From the NCBI RefSeq assembly GCF_025698545.1, contig NC_068571.1, positions 48,889,733 through 48,953,732 of the forward strand: DNA of 64,000 nucleotides. Reading direction: 5' to 3'. Below are positions 48,129 through 60,300 of this stretch, in pieces (the stretch's first letter is position 1; every line of letters begins with the position of its first letter). Below the pieces are notes generated by a model. That model did not search any database. It had not been told where the DNA came from and saw only the letters and a list, made by a program, of their open reading frames with translations. Origin of the DNA: Gossypium raimondii (Eukaryota > Streptophyta > Magnoliopsida > Malvales > Malvaceae). Both the position numbers and the translations under genes were made by a program.

Positions 48129-49339
48129 TGTAACAGCCCGTTTTCGGTAAAATTAGAACAGTGGTTCTGAGACCACAAATCTGATTTCAAAAAAATATAT
48201 TTTTATATTATTTTATGGTCTGTAGTATGATATTAATGTCGTATAAAAAAATTTCGTAAAGAAATTTTACCGATTACATGTTTAATTTGATAAAGGACCA
48301 AATTGCACAAAGTGAAAAAGTTGAGTTCTAATAGCTAAAAGGATTAAATAGCTATGGAATTCAAAAATTTGAGGTCCTTATATGACAAATAGACCATTAA
48401 AAATGCTTAGTGGTTAAGGATGATGATTCATCCATGGAAAATAAAATAAAAAAATGATGAAATTGGAAAGTGAAATAATAAAAGATGATAAATGATAAAT
48501 AAAAATAAAAATATCATCATTTATATCATCTTTCCCAAATTAAAAGCATGGAAACCCTAGCCATGGAAACCTAAGCTCAAGCCAACTTATTTTGCTTAAT
48601 TAGGTAAGTATTCTTGCCAATTTTTAATGATTTTTATATTTTCAAGATCGTAATAGCTTAATCTAGATATCTCGGGGATTAATTTGTAAAGTTATCAAGG
48701 TACTAGGGTTTTGCCATGGATAAACATAGATGAATTATGAAGTTTTATGGTAGAAAATGAAAGGTTGTTAATATATAAACAACTTTTGTAAATGGAATTT
48801 TGATGAAATTATGATTTAGGGACTAAATGGAAAATATGTAAAACTCATGGAAAAATTCTAAATTTTATGAAATATATGGGCTATAAATTTTACATGTAAA
48901 AATAAGCTAGAGTTGGAATAAGGATTAAATTGTATGAATTTCATTTTTCGAGCCTAGGGATGAAATTGTCATTAATTAAAAGTTTAGGGGGAAAATGGTA
49001 ATTTTGCTTAAGATGTGAATTGAATTGAAATGAACAAGAATTAATGTTAAATTCATTCATATAGATTCGGAAAGACCAAATTCGGAGTCAGAACGAGGAA
49101 AAGAGAAAATGTCAGATTAGTAGATTATACGTACACGAACATTTGTCGAGGTAAGTTCGTGTAACCAAATTGTGTATATTTATATGCTTGAATTAAATGT
49201 TGTATATGTGAATTGTATAAATGTCAAATATATGAAATTGGTTACATACCCGACAAAGCCCGATAAATATTAAATCTCGTTTGAATAACGGAATTCGATG
49301 GATACAGGATTTCCTGATTGGTTGTGGTCCTGCATGTGT

Positions 49340-49643
49340 TGCGGACACACCACAGCTCCTATGAACATCCCGTTATAATCCCTCTCGAGCTTCCAGTTAT
49401 ATGGTTCTTGCGAGCATCTTGATCGATAGTGATCTTGCATGTGTTGCAGACTACCGCAGCTCTTTGTGAGCGTCTTGTTATATGATCAGTTGTGATCCTG
49501 CATATATTGCAGACACAAACGCAACTCTTTTTGAGCGTCTTGATATGGCTCGCTTGAACTTCCCAATATATGGCTAGCTTGAACTTCCCGATATATGGCT
49601 ATCCGAAGCTCTTGATTAAATGTTCTTCGTGAGCTTCCTAATT
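49340..49643 (+). repeat. GAGCTTCC-type tandem repeats in LTR C (left part)
   Basis: Short units containing GAGCGTCTTG, GAACTTCCCGATATATGGC and GAGCTTCC recur every 25-75 bp and continue at 52355-52500 beyond the inserted LTR D. The position corresponds to the hairpin arrays of LTRs A and B. Confidence 0.65.
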
Positions 49644-49648
49644 AAAAG

Positions 49649-52349
49649 TGTAATGACCCAAAATTCACGGGTATCAGAAAAGTACAATATCGGGCCTCTG
49701 TCTTAGTGAAATGGGTTCGTAAATAATTATTAGAAATATTTATGAGACTAGTGGTGTGCCTAATTAGGTTCTAATTAGGTGAATTTAGCTTAATTAAGAG
49801 TAATTAGGAAAAAAGACTAAAGTGAAAAAAGGGTAAAAGTTGAATTGTAGATTAAAAGAAAATAAAAAGGACCAAAATGGAAAATAAGCCATTTAGCATA
49901 AGTTGAGGCGGCAAACAAAACAAAAATCTAACATTTTTGTTTGTTTAATTAATATAAATAAATAAATTAGTTATAAATTTAATTATGTTAAATTATAATA
50001 ATTATATTATAATTAATAAAATAAGGATACACTTGATGATAAAACATATGTGTAATAAATATATGTAAACATTTGTAGTATAATTATTTATTTACTTATA
50101 TTTTAAGCTAAAATATTTATTATAATAAAATTATTAAATTAAAGCCAAGTGTATGGTGATAAAATATACAAATGTAATAATAGTGTTCATACATTTGTAA
50201 TATATTTATTTAATTACTTTTAAGTAAATAGATATCTATTATTTATTATTAAGTAAAATATATTTATTAATTAAATAATTATATTATAAGATTTTTATGT
50301 GATAAACAAATTAAAACATGACAAATGTATGATGATGATATAGCACATGTGTAAATATAAGTAACATTACACTTGTAATAAATATATTGATTATTAAATA
50401 GATATTTGTTAAGTTATTATATTATTATTAAACAAAAAAAGCATATAAATAAAAGGAAAACAAAAGAGAAAGAAGAAACAGAGAAAGACGAAAGAGAAAA
50501 GAAAAAGGGCGAATTGGAATTTGGAAGCTTCAAGTTTAATTGTTAGCAAAGAACCTGAAGTATTGGCATCGAAAGGAAAGGGAAAAGTTGTCGAGGAGTA
50601 ATCTAGTAAATTTGGGTTTGTATTACTATAATTCAAATCTATTTATTATTAATTGTTATATTTTAATTAAAATGCATGGTAGATAAAATTAGGTAAGCAA
50701 TTGAAATGATAATATTGATTTGAATGAAATTGATTCAAAAATGTTTATGGCTATTGAAATTGAATGTGAACAAATTGGAAATTAAAATGATTTGAATTAA
50801 ATTGAATTGAATGAAGAAAATATGTGAATATTTGAAATGTATATTGACTGAAAAGTAATTAGTGATTTGAATTTGATTGGAAAATGAATTAAAAATATGA
50901 ATTTAATAAAATGAATTAAATTATGAATATGTGTGAATACGTGAATTATGTATTGATTGAAAAGTGGTTTGAATTGAATCGAAGTATGATTATGATTATA
51001 TGCATGTGAATATCTGAAATATGTATTGGTACTGAATTGTATATTGATTAAAAAGTGGAGAGTGAATTTGAATTGAATTGTGATTGAATTGAAAGTGAGT
51101 TTGAAATAGAAAAATGATTTGAATACCCTATTAACTAGTCGGTTGAGTCGGATATGGTTGGCATGCCATAGGATTTGGAAGAGTACGAGATTTATTAGCT
51201 TTGAATATCAGACACTTTATGTGTTGTATTTCAGGCACCTCGCGTACTGATCAAGTACTATGTACCGTTTTAGGCACAATGTGCCGTAGTGGTGTGTTTG
51301 GATTGGAATCCGTGTATCTGTCAAAGTCTTAGTCATGTTAATAGGGGGAAATAAAAGAACTTGAGGTTAGAAATGATATTGAATTATGAATTATGTGAAT
51401 ATTTGAAAATATATTGATTAGAAATTAAAAGTGATTTGAATTGAACTAAATTGAATTGAAATGAGAAGTGAAAATAAAATGATTTGAAATAGTGAAATAA
51501 TACTTGAATTTAATTGAATACAAGTTCTTGAAATTTATTTATGGATTTAATGCATGAATCGAATATTAAAAGACTATAATCGTAAATTGATTATAAAAGA
51601 ACGAATGACAATGGAATTGATAATGGATGAGTTATTATAACGAAAATTTGGAAATTGAAATGAATTTGAGATAGTTAATACTATTAATGAAACAAATTGT
51701 TTTGTGCATGAAATGGTTATTAAAGATTATAAGTATAAAGATTATGAGTTGTTAATAAAGGTAATGAACAATTTGATAATCGAATTGATATTGTATGAAT
51801 TGTTGAATTGAATGATTTATATATGAAATGGAATGAATTATTGGAATAAGATATGTGAACAAAAGATTCTTTGTAAAATGAATAATGATACAGAGTTTGA
51901 AGTGCAAATTGAAATGATTAAAGCTAATTAAGCTAGTTGGTAGTATGAATTAAACGATGAACAAATAAGTGATCCATTGAGAGAGAATGGCTTATGATTG
52001 AAAATACAAGTTTAATATTTTACTCTAAGTATTTGAATTATAGTAATACCACTGAGTAAATATACTTAGTGTACGGTTTGTTTCAGTGCGCAGATTAGGT
52101 ATAGTGATTTTTGAAGAGTTGAATTTGAGATTGCAAGCTTTCATCTCATCACATCTTCAAGCAACAATAGGACATGTTTTCAAATTTTGAATAGAATGGC
52201 ATGTACTTAGGAAAAATATTAAGTATGTTCCAAGTGTCCATTTTTTTTATGTTCTAATATATTAGTAATTAGCCAAGAATTAATTTGGCACCAAATGTAA
52301 TATTCCTATAACGGGTTCCTTGAGTCGAACATGGTATAGGGGTGTTACA
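49649..52349 (+). mobile_element. Solo LTR D nested in LTR C with perfect target duplication
   Basis: 2701 bp beginning TGTAATGACCC and ending GGGGTGTTACA. It is flanked on both sides by AAAAG (49644-49648 and 52350-52354), a perfect 5-bp target duplication. It has no coding frame longer than about 75 codons and no second LTR copy, so it is a solo LTR. The perfect duplication suggests it is the youngest dated insertion in the window. Confidence 0.9.
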
Positions 52350-52354
52350 AAAAG

Positions 52355-52500
52355 TTATTTGTGAACTTCCTAATTATGACTCTTATGAGCTTCCTGTTAT
52401 ATAGCTCGGATAAGCTTCCTGATAGGCTCTTTGTGAGCTTCCCGATTAATGACTCTTTGTGAGCTTCCTGTTATATGGCTTGAGAGAGGATTTCCCGATT
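52355..52500 (+). repeat. GAGCTTCC-type tandem repeats in LTR C (right part)
   Basis: Continuation of the 49340-49643 array, with GAACTTCC/GAGCTTCC about every 30-40 bp. Confidence 0.65.
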
Positions 52501-53062
52501 ATGTGCTTTAAAGAGCACTACCTGTGTATCCATCAATGTTTTCAATGATTTAACAGGCAAAATCCTAACATGAGAAAATCTGAACATGAAATTAATTAAT
52601 ACACATATCTGTCTGAAATATATGAAAATGATGATACATGATATATGGAAATACGAGATGATAATATATGAACATGGAATTTGTTTGATGAATATGTTCA
52701 TCTATGATTATAAATTTGTACACCTTGAGTGTAATACCCGTGTGACATTGATATTTCAAATGGTTTAATAGGCAAAGTTCCGACATGAAATAATCTGAAC
52801 TCGAGACAAATTATTATGAAAATGTACTTGAAATACAAGGATATGATTTGTATATGTTATATGAATACATGATGTGGAAAGTATATGTACATGGGAATCT
52901 AATTATTGTTGAGCCCATACATTTTTCTTGATATTTATATGAAATATATTACTAACAAGGGTGATGAGGATATGTGTTAGGGCTCGTGATCAAGTTGATT
53001 GAATGTGCCTTGTATGTTTATATTGAATTTAAATGAGTGTTAAGTTAATTACCATGTTATAC

Positions 53063-53075
53063 GAACTTACTAAGC
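53063..53075 (+). other. LTR box GAACTTACTAAGC in LTR C
   Basis: Identical to the copies in LTRs B and E and one base different from LTR A. Downstream of the tandem array. Confidence 0.6.
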
Positions 53076-53574
53076 ATTTCATGCTTACACTATTTTATTT
53101 TCCCCTGTTCTATAGTAATTCAGAGGCTCGTTGGATTGGAAGCTTGGCAGAGATCACTTACACTATCCATCAGCCTATTTTGGTATATATATATGATAAA
53201 TCAATTATGGTTATAATGGCATGTATAGGTTAATTGGCCAATATCAGCATATAAATGCTTTAACTGTAACTAGCCATTGGAATGACTTATGATGGATATG
53301 TATGGTATGTGTTTGAAATGGTTGATTGATATAAATTATATTGGCATATTGATGATTGGATTAAGTTAGCATATTTGATAAGATATGCATATATGATAAC
53401 TTGGTAATTTAAGTAAGTGTGTATACTTGATTATATGAGGTATTGTATCATGTATAGGACTTGATTTTGAGTTAGGTTAAATGACCTATAATAGCTTGTG
53501 AATGTGTTAAAGTGTTGGTGTAGGAGGATGACAAAATGGGGTGAGAAATATGGCTTGAAAAATAGCTTATTTTC

Positions 53575-53815
53575 GTCCACACGGGTAGAAACACGAGCGT
53601 GTGTCTCAGCCGTCTGTGACACACAGTCTAGCACATGGGCGTGTGACCTGGGCGTGTGTCCCCTGCATCTTTAAAATTTCAAAACAGAATACCCAGGTAT
53701 TTACACACGGCCTAGCACACGGGCGTGTGTCTTGTCCGTGTGACCCAAGACAGAGAGTTACACGGCATGAGACACGGGCGTTTCCCTTCACAAGGCCCGA
53801 CCACACAGGCGTGTG
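53575..53815 (+). repeat. ACACGG/CCGTGT dyad repeat field in LTR C
   Basis: Repeats of CACACGGCCTAGCACACGG and GGGCGTGTG-type segments, like 7010-7330 in LTR A. The sequence is far more GC-rich than its surroundings. Confidence 0.75.
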
Positions 53816-54954
53816 ACCCTTGCACCTAGGAAAAATTTTAAAATTTTACAAAAAAATTTCTGAGTACCCGGTTTAGCCCTGACTCGTTTCTAATGCATGT
53901 TTTGGACCTCGAAGGTTCATATAAAAGACTTTATGTTTGATTTTTGACATGAATATTATATAAAATAGAATATAAGTTTACTTGATCTGTATCCGTCGCC
54001 GGATTAAGGTTACGAAGCATTACTAAATATCGAAATCTCATACTTAACAAAATGAACCAAATATCATAGTTGTATATAAATATGCGTCATGTGTATGTAA
54101 TTATATATATTTAAACCCTAATTTATCTCACCTAATGATCAAAACAATTTATTCACAAAACATAGGTCATTAACAATCCACACCAAATATCAATCATGCT
54201 TTACTAATTAAATTACATTTTCAAATCATGCTTTAAATTTCAACCCTTTCATTACCATTTACCTAATCAAAATTTTATATCATTCAAATACTTAAACATT
54301 TTCAAACATTTATCATTACATAACATCTACCGAGCATATATCAAAACATCTATTTGTGTACATTTATTTCATTAACAAATTACTAACTATGCAACATAAT
54401 ACAAACATAGGTAACCTACCCTATTTTGGACAGCATTTATACATCAAATTATGCTCAAAATGGACAGCATTATACATCAAATTGGACAGCATCAATATGC
54501 TCAAAATGGACAGCATTATACATCTAAAAACAACCACATTTGAATATCATATTAATATGCGAAATAACCACATTTTAATGTCTTTGAAACACATTTGTAG
54601 CATGACTTAATATTCATATCCGAACATTAAAAAGCAAAATCGGCAAACTTATTTGGACATCCTTACTATCACACAATTATATACTATATAACTTACTTCC
54701 AAAATGAGCTCAATACATAGCACAATATTCACAAACATTAATAGTATTATTAAGTCATTTTCGCATGGCTATATATACACTAATCAAAATGTACCATGGC
54801 GAAACTAGCCTATACATGCCATAAGTCGATAGTACAAATTTATAAGGTACCGAAATAGCGATCGATAGTGTGACGATGTTCCTGAACAATTCCCGAACTC
54901 GAGCTAGCTTTCAAATCTATAAAACACAGGAAAACAAACAGGATAAGCTACAAA

Positions 54955-54967
54955 GCTTAGTAAGTTC
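54955..54967 (-). other. LTR box GAACTTACTAAGC in LTR E
   Basis: Minus-strand copy of the shared 13-bp box, downstream of the array in LTR orientation. Confidence 0.6.
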
Positions 54968-55179
54968 GTACTAAATATACTCAACAAATCATAAAACACA
55001 AATAAGCAATTTGAAAAAATTAATGTATAACTCACGATAATATCAAACCTTCAGCTTATTCATATACATATGTGCAAAATCTTAACCTTTTCTATTTGAA
55101 CTTCCTACTTACTTGTATATTCCTGTACAAATTCATAATGAACTTAAATATTCTCGTAACATTATCGAGCACTTAATGT

Positions 55180-55375
55180 TTTGTACACTAATTGCCATCG
55201 TATAGCCGAAGCTATTATAATCTCGCACACTAAGTGCCTTACATAGCCGAAGCTATCTCAGTCTCGCACACTAAGTGCATATATATAACCGAAGCTATTC
55301 CAAATCGCACACTAACTGTCATAATTAGCCGAAGCTATCTCAAATTTCATACTAAGTGCTAAACATAGCCGATTT
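55180..55375 (-). repeat. Tandem array of about 45-bp units in LTR E
   Basis: About five diverged units, each with CGCACACTAAGTGC and ATAGCCGAAGCTAT. Both landmarks are near-palindromic (AGCCGAAGCT, GCACACTAAGTGC). Confidence 0.75.
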
Positions 55376-55541
55376 ATCGTTAAACATGATTGTATTCTCG
55401 TGTATACAATTTATGCAATAACAAAGCATTAAAAGCATAATTGTAACAAGTGCTAAACATAGTTGATTTATCGTTAAACATGACCGTATTCTCGTGTATA
55501 CAATTTATGCAATAACAAAGCATTAAAATCATAATTGTAAC
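55354..55541 (-). repeat. 94-bp tandem duplication in LTR E
   Basis: Copies 55354-55447 and 55448-55541 differ at only a few bases. Both contain TATTCTCGTGTATACAATTT. Confidence 0.85.
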
Positions 55542-58329
55542 AAGGTTTATTGCGTATGAACTTACTTGGGATGCTAAAACGGCGAATCGAGTCGTTTAGT
55601 CGATAACTTTAGTTTTCCCTCGATTTAGGTTCGAATTCCGCTTTTCTTGATCTATATAATATAAAATTTAGCTTATTCAATCACTGCTTTAATCTATTTA
55701 ATCCAAAACACACATTTGAACATGTTTACACTTTTTCCCCCAAAGTTTCACATTTTTACAATTTAGTCCTTATTTCACAAAATCTCAAATTACACAAAAT
55801 TTCAATACACGCATGCTTAGCTGAATTTATTAGAGGTCGCTAGCAGCCCAAAACTTGCATTTATTTCACTGTTCAACAACTCAATTTACACATTTCTCAA
55901 TTTAATCCCTAATTAGCATTTTTATCAAAAATCACTTAATAAAATATAATAATCTATTAACAAATATTTATTTTTCACCATAAAAAAATAGAAAGCTTGA
56001 ATATTCATCAATTTAATTTCACAAAATCATCAACAATTTCAAAAATTAAAACACGGGCTAGCTAGAATACGAAGCAACGATCACAAAAACATAGAAATAA
56101 TTAAAAATGGGGCAAAAATTCATACCAATGCAAGGTAAATTGTTTTGCCGAAACTTCAAGCTCTCATGGCTTCCAAATTTTCTTAATTTCGGTTGTAAGA
56201 GATGAAAATAAAGATGATGGCTTATTTTATTTTATTAGTTTTATCTTTATTTTACAAATTACTTTAATGCCATTAATGAAATCATTAGAAAATCATATAA
56301 TGGATGACTATTTATGTCATTATCCACTAACTATGGTCTAATCACATCATAAGGACCTCACATTTAATTAATCATAGCAATTGAGCACTTTAACAAATAG
56401 TATGCAACTTTTGTATTTTACGCGATTAAGTCCTTTTATCAAATTAACTAACCAATCGGTAAAATTAATTCACGAAATTTTCACACATATCAAATAACAC
56501 GCTGCAAACACCAAAAATAATATTAAAATAATTTTACAACCTCGGATTTGTGGCTTCAAAATCACTATTCCGATTTAGCTAAAACTGGGTTGTTACAGGT
56601 GCTACATAATCGAGATCATTCGGGTTGAGAAAGATAAGAGTTTTACAATAACTTAAAACTTAAAATAATTTCAATAGAACTATAAAAGCAAGGTAAAATA
56701 ATTTTTGAAGGCTTTAAAATCATTTAGAAACTCTTATTGAGTGATTAAAGTTGATCAAGGTTAAGTACGAGCTTCAAGGAACCCAAAACGACCGAGACAA
56801 TGCAAGGAACCCTACCCAGGATACCTAAGCCTGGTATTATAGCATTTTAACTATTGTAAAGTCCTATTCTGATACCAATAAGTTAGGACCGGAACTTGGT
56901 TTCCTTAAGCCAAAACTCAGTTTAAAAACATATAAAACACCATTAAGTATCGGTAGATTTCAAATCATTTAAAACACATTCAAAATTACTCGTAGAACTC
57001 ACATACATTCATAAGAGCATACTCTACAATTTCAAGGATCAAATTATAATTTATAAATCATCATATTAAAGTACATTATCACTTATCAACATGAAACAAA
57101 TAATTACAACTTTTTTCAAGGGACAAAGCCTTTATGTAAATGTCATTTTGATACAAATTCTAAGATATCATCCAATGTTCAACATTCTTCTATCATCAAG
57201 TGGTGATGTGATACATCTAAATCACTAATTCAATCTTCTCGGAAATGGTTTCACCTACGGGTTCTAAATCATTACTGTGTGAGCTTGATGAGCTTAGTAA
57301 GTAACTAAAGATAAATCTATTTATCCTATCATTTTATAATGTTGATCCCCTCTTAAGCATGTCATACGAAGTCCACTCAACCCCCATTATAATGCTACAA
57401 ATTGATTCATTTAAATTAATTAAATTATAGGCCTCAAATTACATTTTAATAGTTTATTTGTCAATCATTTATGGAATTCATGTTCCAAAATCTTATGGAA
57501 AGTTTGTATGGAGTTTAATCTCACACTCAATCCTTTAAACCATAGTTTCTTAACATTTTCATATATATATATACAAAAAATCTCTTTATGTATCATACAT
57601 TTTATTTCTGTAACTTCACTAAGGGCATACGTGATTATCAATTACCATAATATCACTAAAGACATGTTCACTTAGGCCACACATAGTTAGAACTTGTTAC
57701 CATATCAATTTCTTATTAGCTTATTTAGATTATGCACCTTATAGCCACATTTTTCATTTCATTTTCAACTTTTATCAAATTTTGAATTAACGCCTACTAT
57801 AATCTTAGTAAAATAGGATTCAGATACACAGGAAATCTGCATACACTAATGAGCATCAAGGTGCTAAACCCAAAGGCAACAAAACTCCGAATGTATCATG
57901 ATGGCCTCTGAAGAGGTAACGTAAGCCTAATGATATGCAAAACAAGCTATACCAAGGGGTAACGTAACAAAATTCCAAGTCTAATCACATAACTCTAGAA
58001 CCCCACATAACACCATTACAAAATTCCAGTAAAAATACAAATGAGACCCTAATTGACTTGCCAACAATATCCTAACATTGCTACCACATAATCAAGATCT
58101 TTATTCACGTAGTATTTATCATCTTTCCATTTTTATGTTATAGCATATCAAATTTCATGATCTTAAATATACTTCATACACATTCATTTCCATTTAATGG
58201 TCCCCAAATGGTGGAGAGTCATGATTCATTTATTCATCTACTTTCACATAGTCATTTTCATGTTTTTACTATGTATAGACTCTATTGACAACTTGCAAGA
58301 ATTAACAATTCATCACATACTAGGCTTAG

Positions 58330-58925
58330 GGCTCAACTAAAATTTTAGGCTCATTTGCTAGGCCCGGGCTTGACCCGACCTAAAAAATAAGCCTAAAATT
58401 TTGTTCAAACCTGGCCCGAATAAAAATGCTAAAATTTGAACCCAGCCTGGCCCACCTGTATTAATTTTTTATATTATTTTTATATAAATTTTTAAAAAAA
58501 TATATAATACATCTAAAATATTAAAAATATTAAAATAAATGTTTCTAACAAATTGAAAATAAATTTAAAAAAATGCAAACTTAAATAACACTAAGATATG
58601 TGCAACTTAACAAGTAAATGCCTTTAAAATAGTAACAAAATTAACAATAAAACAAGAGATATACAATATCCAAATAATAACAACAAAATAGTAGCAACAT
58701 AATAGTGAAATGGTAGTAAAATAGTGAAAAAAACTATAACAAAATAACAAAAAAACAACTTTTTTTTTTGCATATTTGGGCCGAGTCGGGCTTGGGAGAA
58801 AAAAGCCTTACCTGAGGTCCAACCCGTTTTCTAAACGAGCCTTATTTTTTTTCCCAAGCCCATTTTTCGAGCCATATTTTACCTAAATCCTCCTACTTTG
58901 GCCCGGCCCATGAACAGGTCTTACT
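58330..58925 (+). repeat. Dispersed GGCCCG-ended repeat, copy 2
   Basis: Closely similar to 24040-24860 in the same orientation. It begins near TAGGCCCGGGCTTGACCCG and ends GGCCCGGCCCATGAACAGG. The right end matches the inverted left end of the hAT-like MITE at 30341, so it may be a relative of that family. Confidence 0.75.
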
Positions 58926-59131
58926 TGGCTATAGTGACATTATTAACATTTTCATACAATAAAGTGTTTCATACATATTCATACACATCCTAAAATATTT
59001 TTTAACACTTCCATGGCAACCAAGATTTCACATCCCACAATTAATTAATGGCATCACTTGACCAATTCAACCTTTATTTGACAAGCAACGTGTCATTTGA
59101 AGCAATTAAATTCCCATGCATTCTCATATCG

Positions 59132-59301
59132 TACACGTAGACAAATAAAACATTTGTTAATTAAACACATTTAAAGAATGGAATGATTGTACAGGGTTAA
59201 CCTGTATTTAGGAATGATTGTACACGTAGATAAATAAAACATTTGTTAATTAAACACATTTAAAGAATGTAATGATTGTACAGGGTTAACCTGTATTTAG
59301 G
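59132..59301 (+). repeat. 89-bp tandem duplication
   Basis: Two copies starting TACACGTAGA at 59132 and 59221, with only isolated differences. Both contain ACAGGGTTAACCTGTATTTAGG, which is itself palindromic around GGTTAACC. Confidence 0.85.
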
Positions 59302-59339
59302 ATTTGAATCCAAACACATGTGACTAATTTCTATTGGAG

Positions 59340-59690
59340 GTTTTGAGACATACCTTCCATGTCTCAAGACAAGATGGGTTTTACTATAATTTGATATGAA
59401 GATGTCTCGAGACATTGGGGTTTATGTCTCAAGACTTTGCGCCTTATGTCTTGAGACGAATTTCTCATGTTTTCTTAATTTAGTTTAATGTTTGTGTGTT
59501 TAATTTATGTCTCGATACTTGGAACAGAGCAAATTTATTTTAGCTTCGAAGTGACATTGTCTCGAAACAAAAGTCACATTGTCTCAAGACTTAAGTTAAA
59601 TTTAAAGCAAGTAAATGCATGAGATGAAATAGTTAATTTTACTCTTATGGTCTCGAGGCATGTTCTTATCGTCTCGAGACTCTATATTAA
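59340..59690 (+). repeat. Cluster of TGTCTCGAGACA-like palindromes
   Basis: At least eight imperfect copies of GTCTC(A/G)AGAC, some extended to TGTCTCGAGACAT, spaced irregularly within 350 bp of otherwise AT-rich sequence. The core is a perfect palindrome containing an XhoI-type CTCGAG. Confidence 0.75.
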
Positions 59691-60300
59691 AATGACCTAA
59701 AAGTAAGCATTTAACGCATGCAACAACAATCAAATTCATTCCTAAGCCAACTTATAAACAAATGCATAAACATCAATTTGGCATATACGGTAGCATGTTT
59801 AAACTTGCATATTCATCATCTAAGACATTGTAAGTCCTTACCACCAAAACATACAAAAAAAAAAATCAAAATATTAGATTTCAAAACTCAACCTAGGTAC
59901 ATGCCATAAACTATAAAAATATAAAATGAGTGCAAATTTGATCGGAGTTGAGTTGCTGAATATTGGATGCTTCGAACTTGATCTACTAAATCTTTACGAG
60001 ACCAGTGCACGAAAATAAACAGCTAATGAACGATGATGATGGCAGCCAATTGGTGTCGGTGGAGTGGAAAACAACAAAGGCTTTTGTTGGGGATTTACGA
60101 CTTTAAACTTCAAAGAGGGCTATTGATTGTTAAATAAGGGGAAAAAAGAAGATTTGTTTTTATTATTTTATAATATAATTTGTTTGGGTTAGACCCTACT
60201 CAAAAAAGATTTTATTCGAGCTTTAATTATTATTTAAACTCATTTTACCTATATTTTTATTTAAATTCTCAAAATTCTCTTACTTTTCAAGTGGATCTTC

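Larger units (their letters stand above)
48129..53980 (+). mobile_element. Solo LTR C (gypsy-type), split by LTR D and truncated at its right end
   Basis: Starts TGTAACAGCCCG at 48129 and is interrupted at 49649-52349 by another LTR. The flanking text continues seamlessly in the same GAGCTTCC-rich repeat on both sides. It carries the 13-bp box at 53063-53075 and an ACACGG/CCGTGT field at 53575-53815 matching LTR A. The expected end (GGGTGTTACA) is missing: similarity to LTR A stops near 53980, where an inverted LTR begins. No coding sequence. Confidence 0.75.
53985..56597 (-). mobile_element. Solo LTR E, inverted, truncated at its end by the junction with LTR C
   Basis: On the minus strand it starts TGTAACAACCCAGTTTTAGC at 56597 and is related to LTR C (shared GAGGTCCTTATATG-like text). 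It ends with TAATGCTTCGTAACCTTAATCC followed by CGGCGACGGATAC, the usual subterminal sequence seen in LTR A; the last roughly 20 bp with TTACA are missing at about 53985. It contains the 13-bp box (54955-54967), a GCACACTAAGTGC/AGCCGAAGC tandem array (55180-55375) and a 94-bp duplication (55354-55541). Confidence 0.75.
56598..60300 (-). mobile_element. Retroelement-derived block F, probably LTR-like, borders unclear
   Basis: Non-coding, AT-rich, and written in the same style as the other LTRs. It has an AGCTTAGTAAGTAAC at 57291-57305 resembling the 13-bp box, GGTAACGTAA repeats at 57915-57968, and TGTCTCGAGACA repeats at 59340-59690. It is interrupted by the 58.33-58.93 kb repeat. I could not fix either terminus or a target duplication. 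Confidence 0.4.

Noticed and set aside
48129-56597. A complete retrotransposon made of LTRs C/D/E
   Set aside because: No gag/pol between the LTRs, orientations differ, and the target duplication shows D is an independent nested solo LTR.
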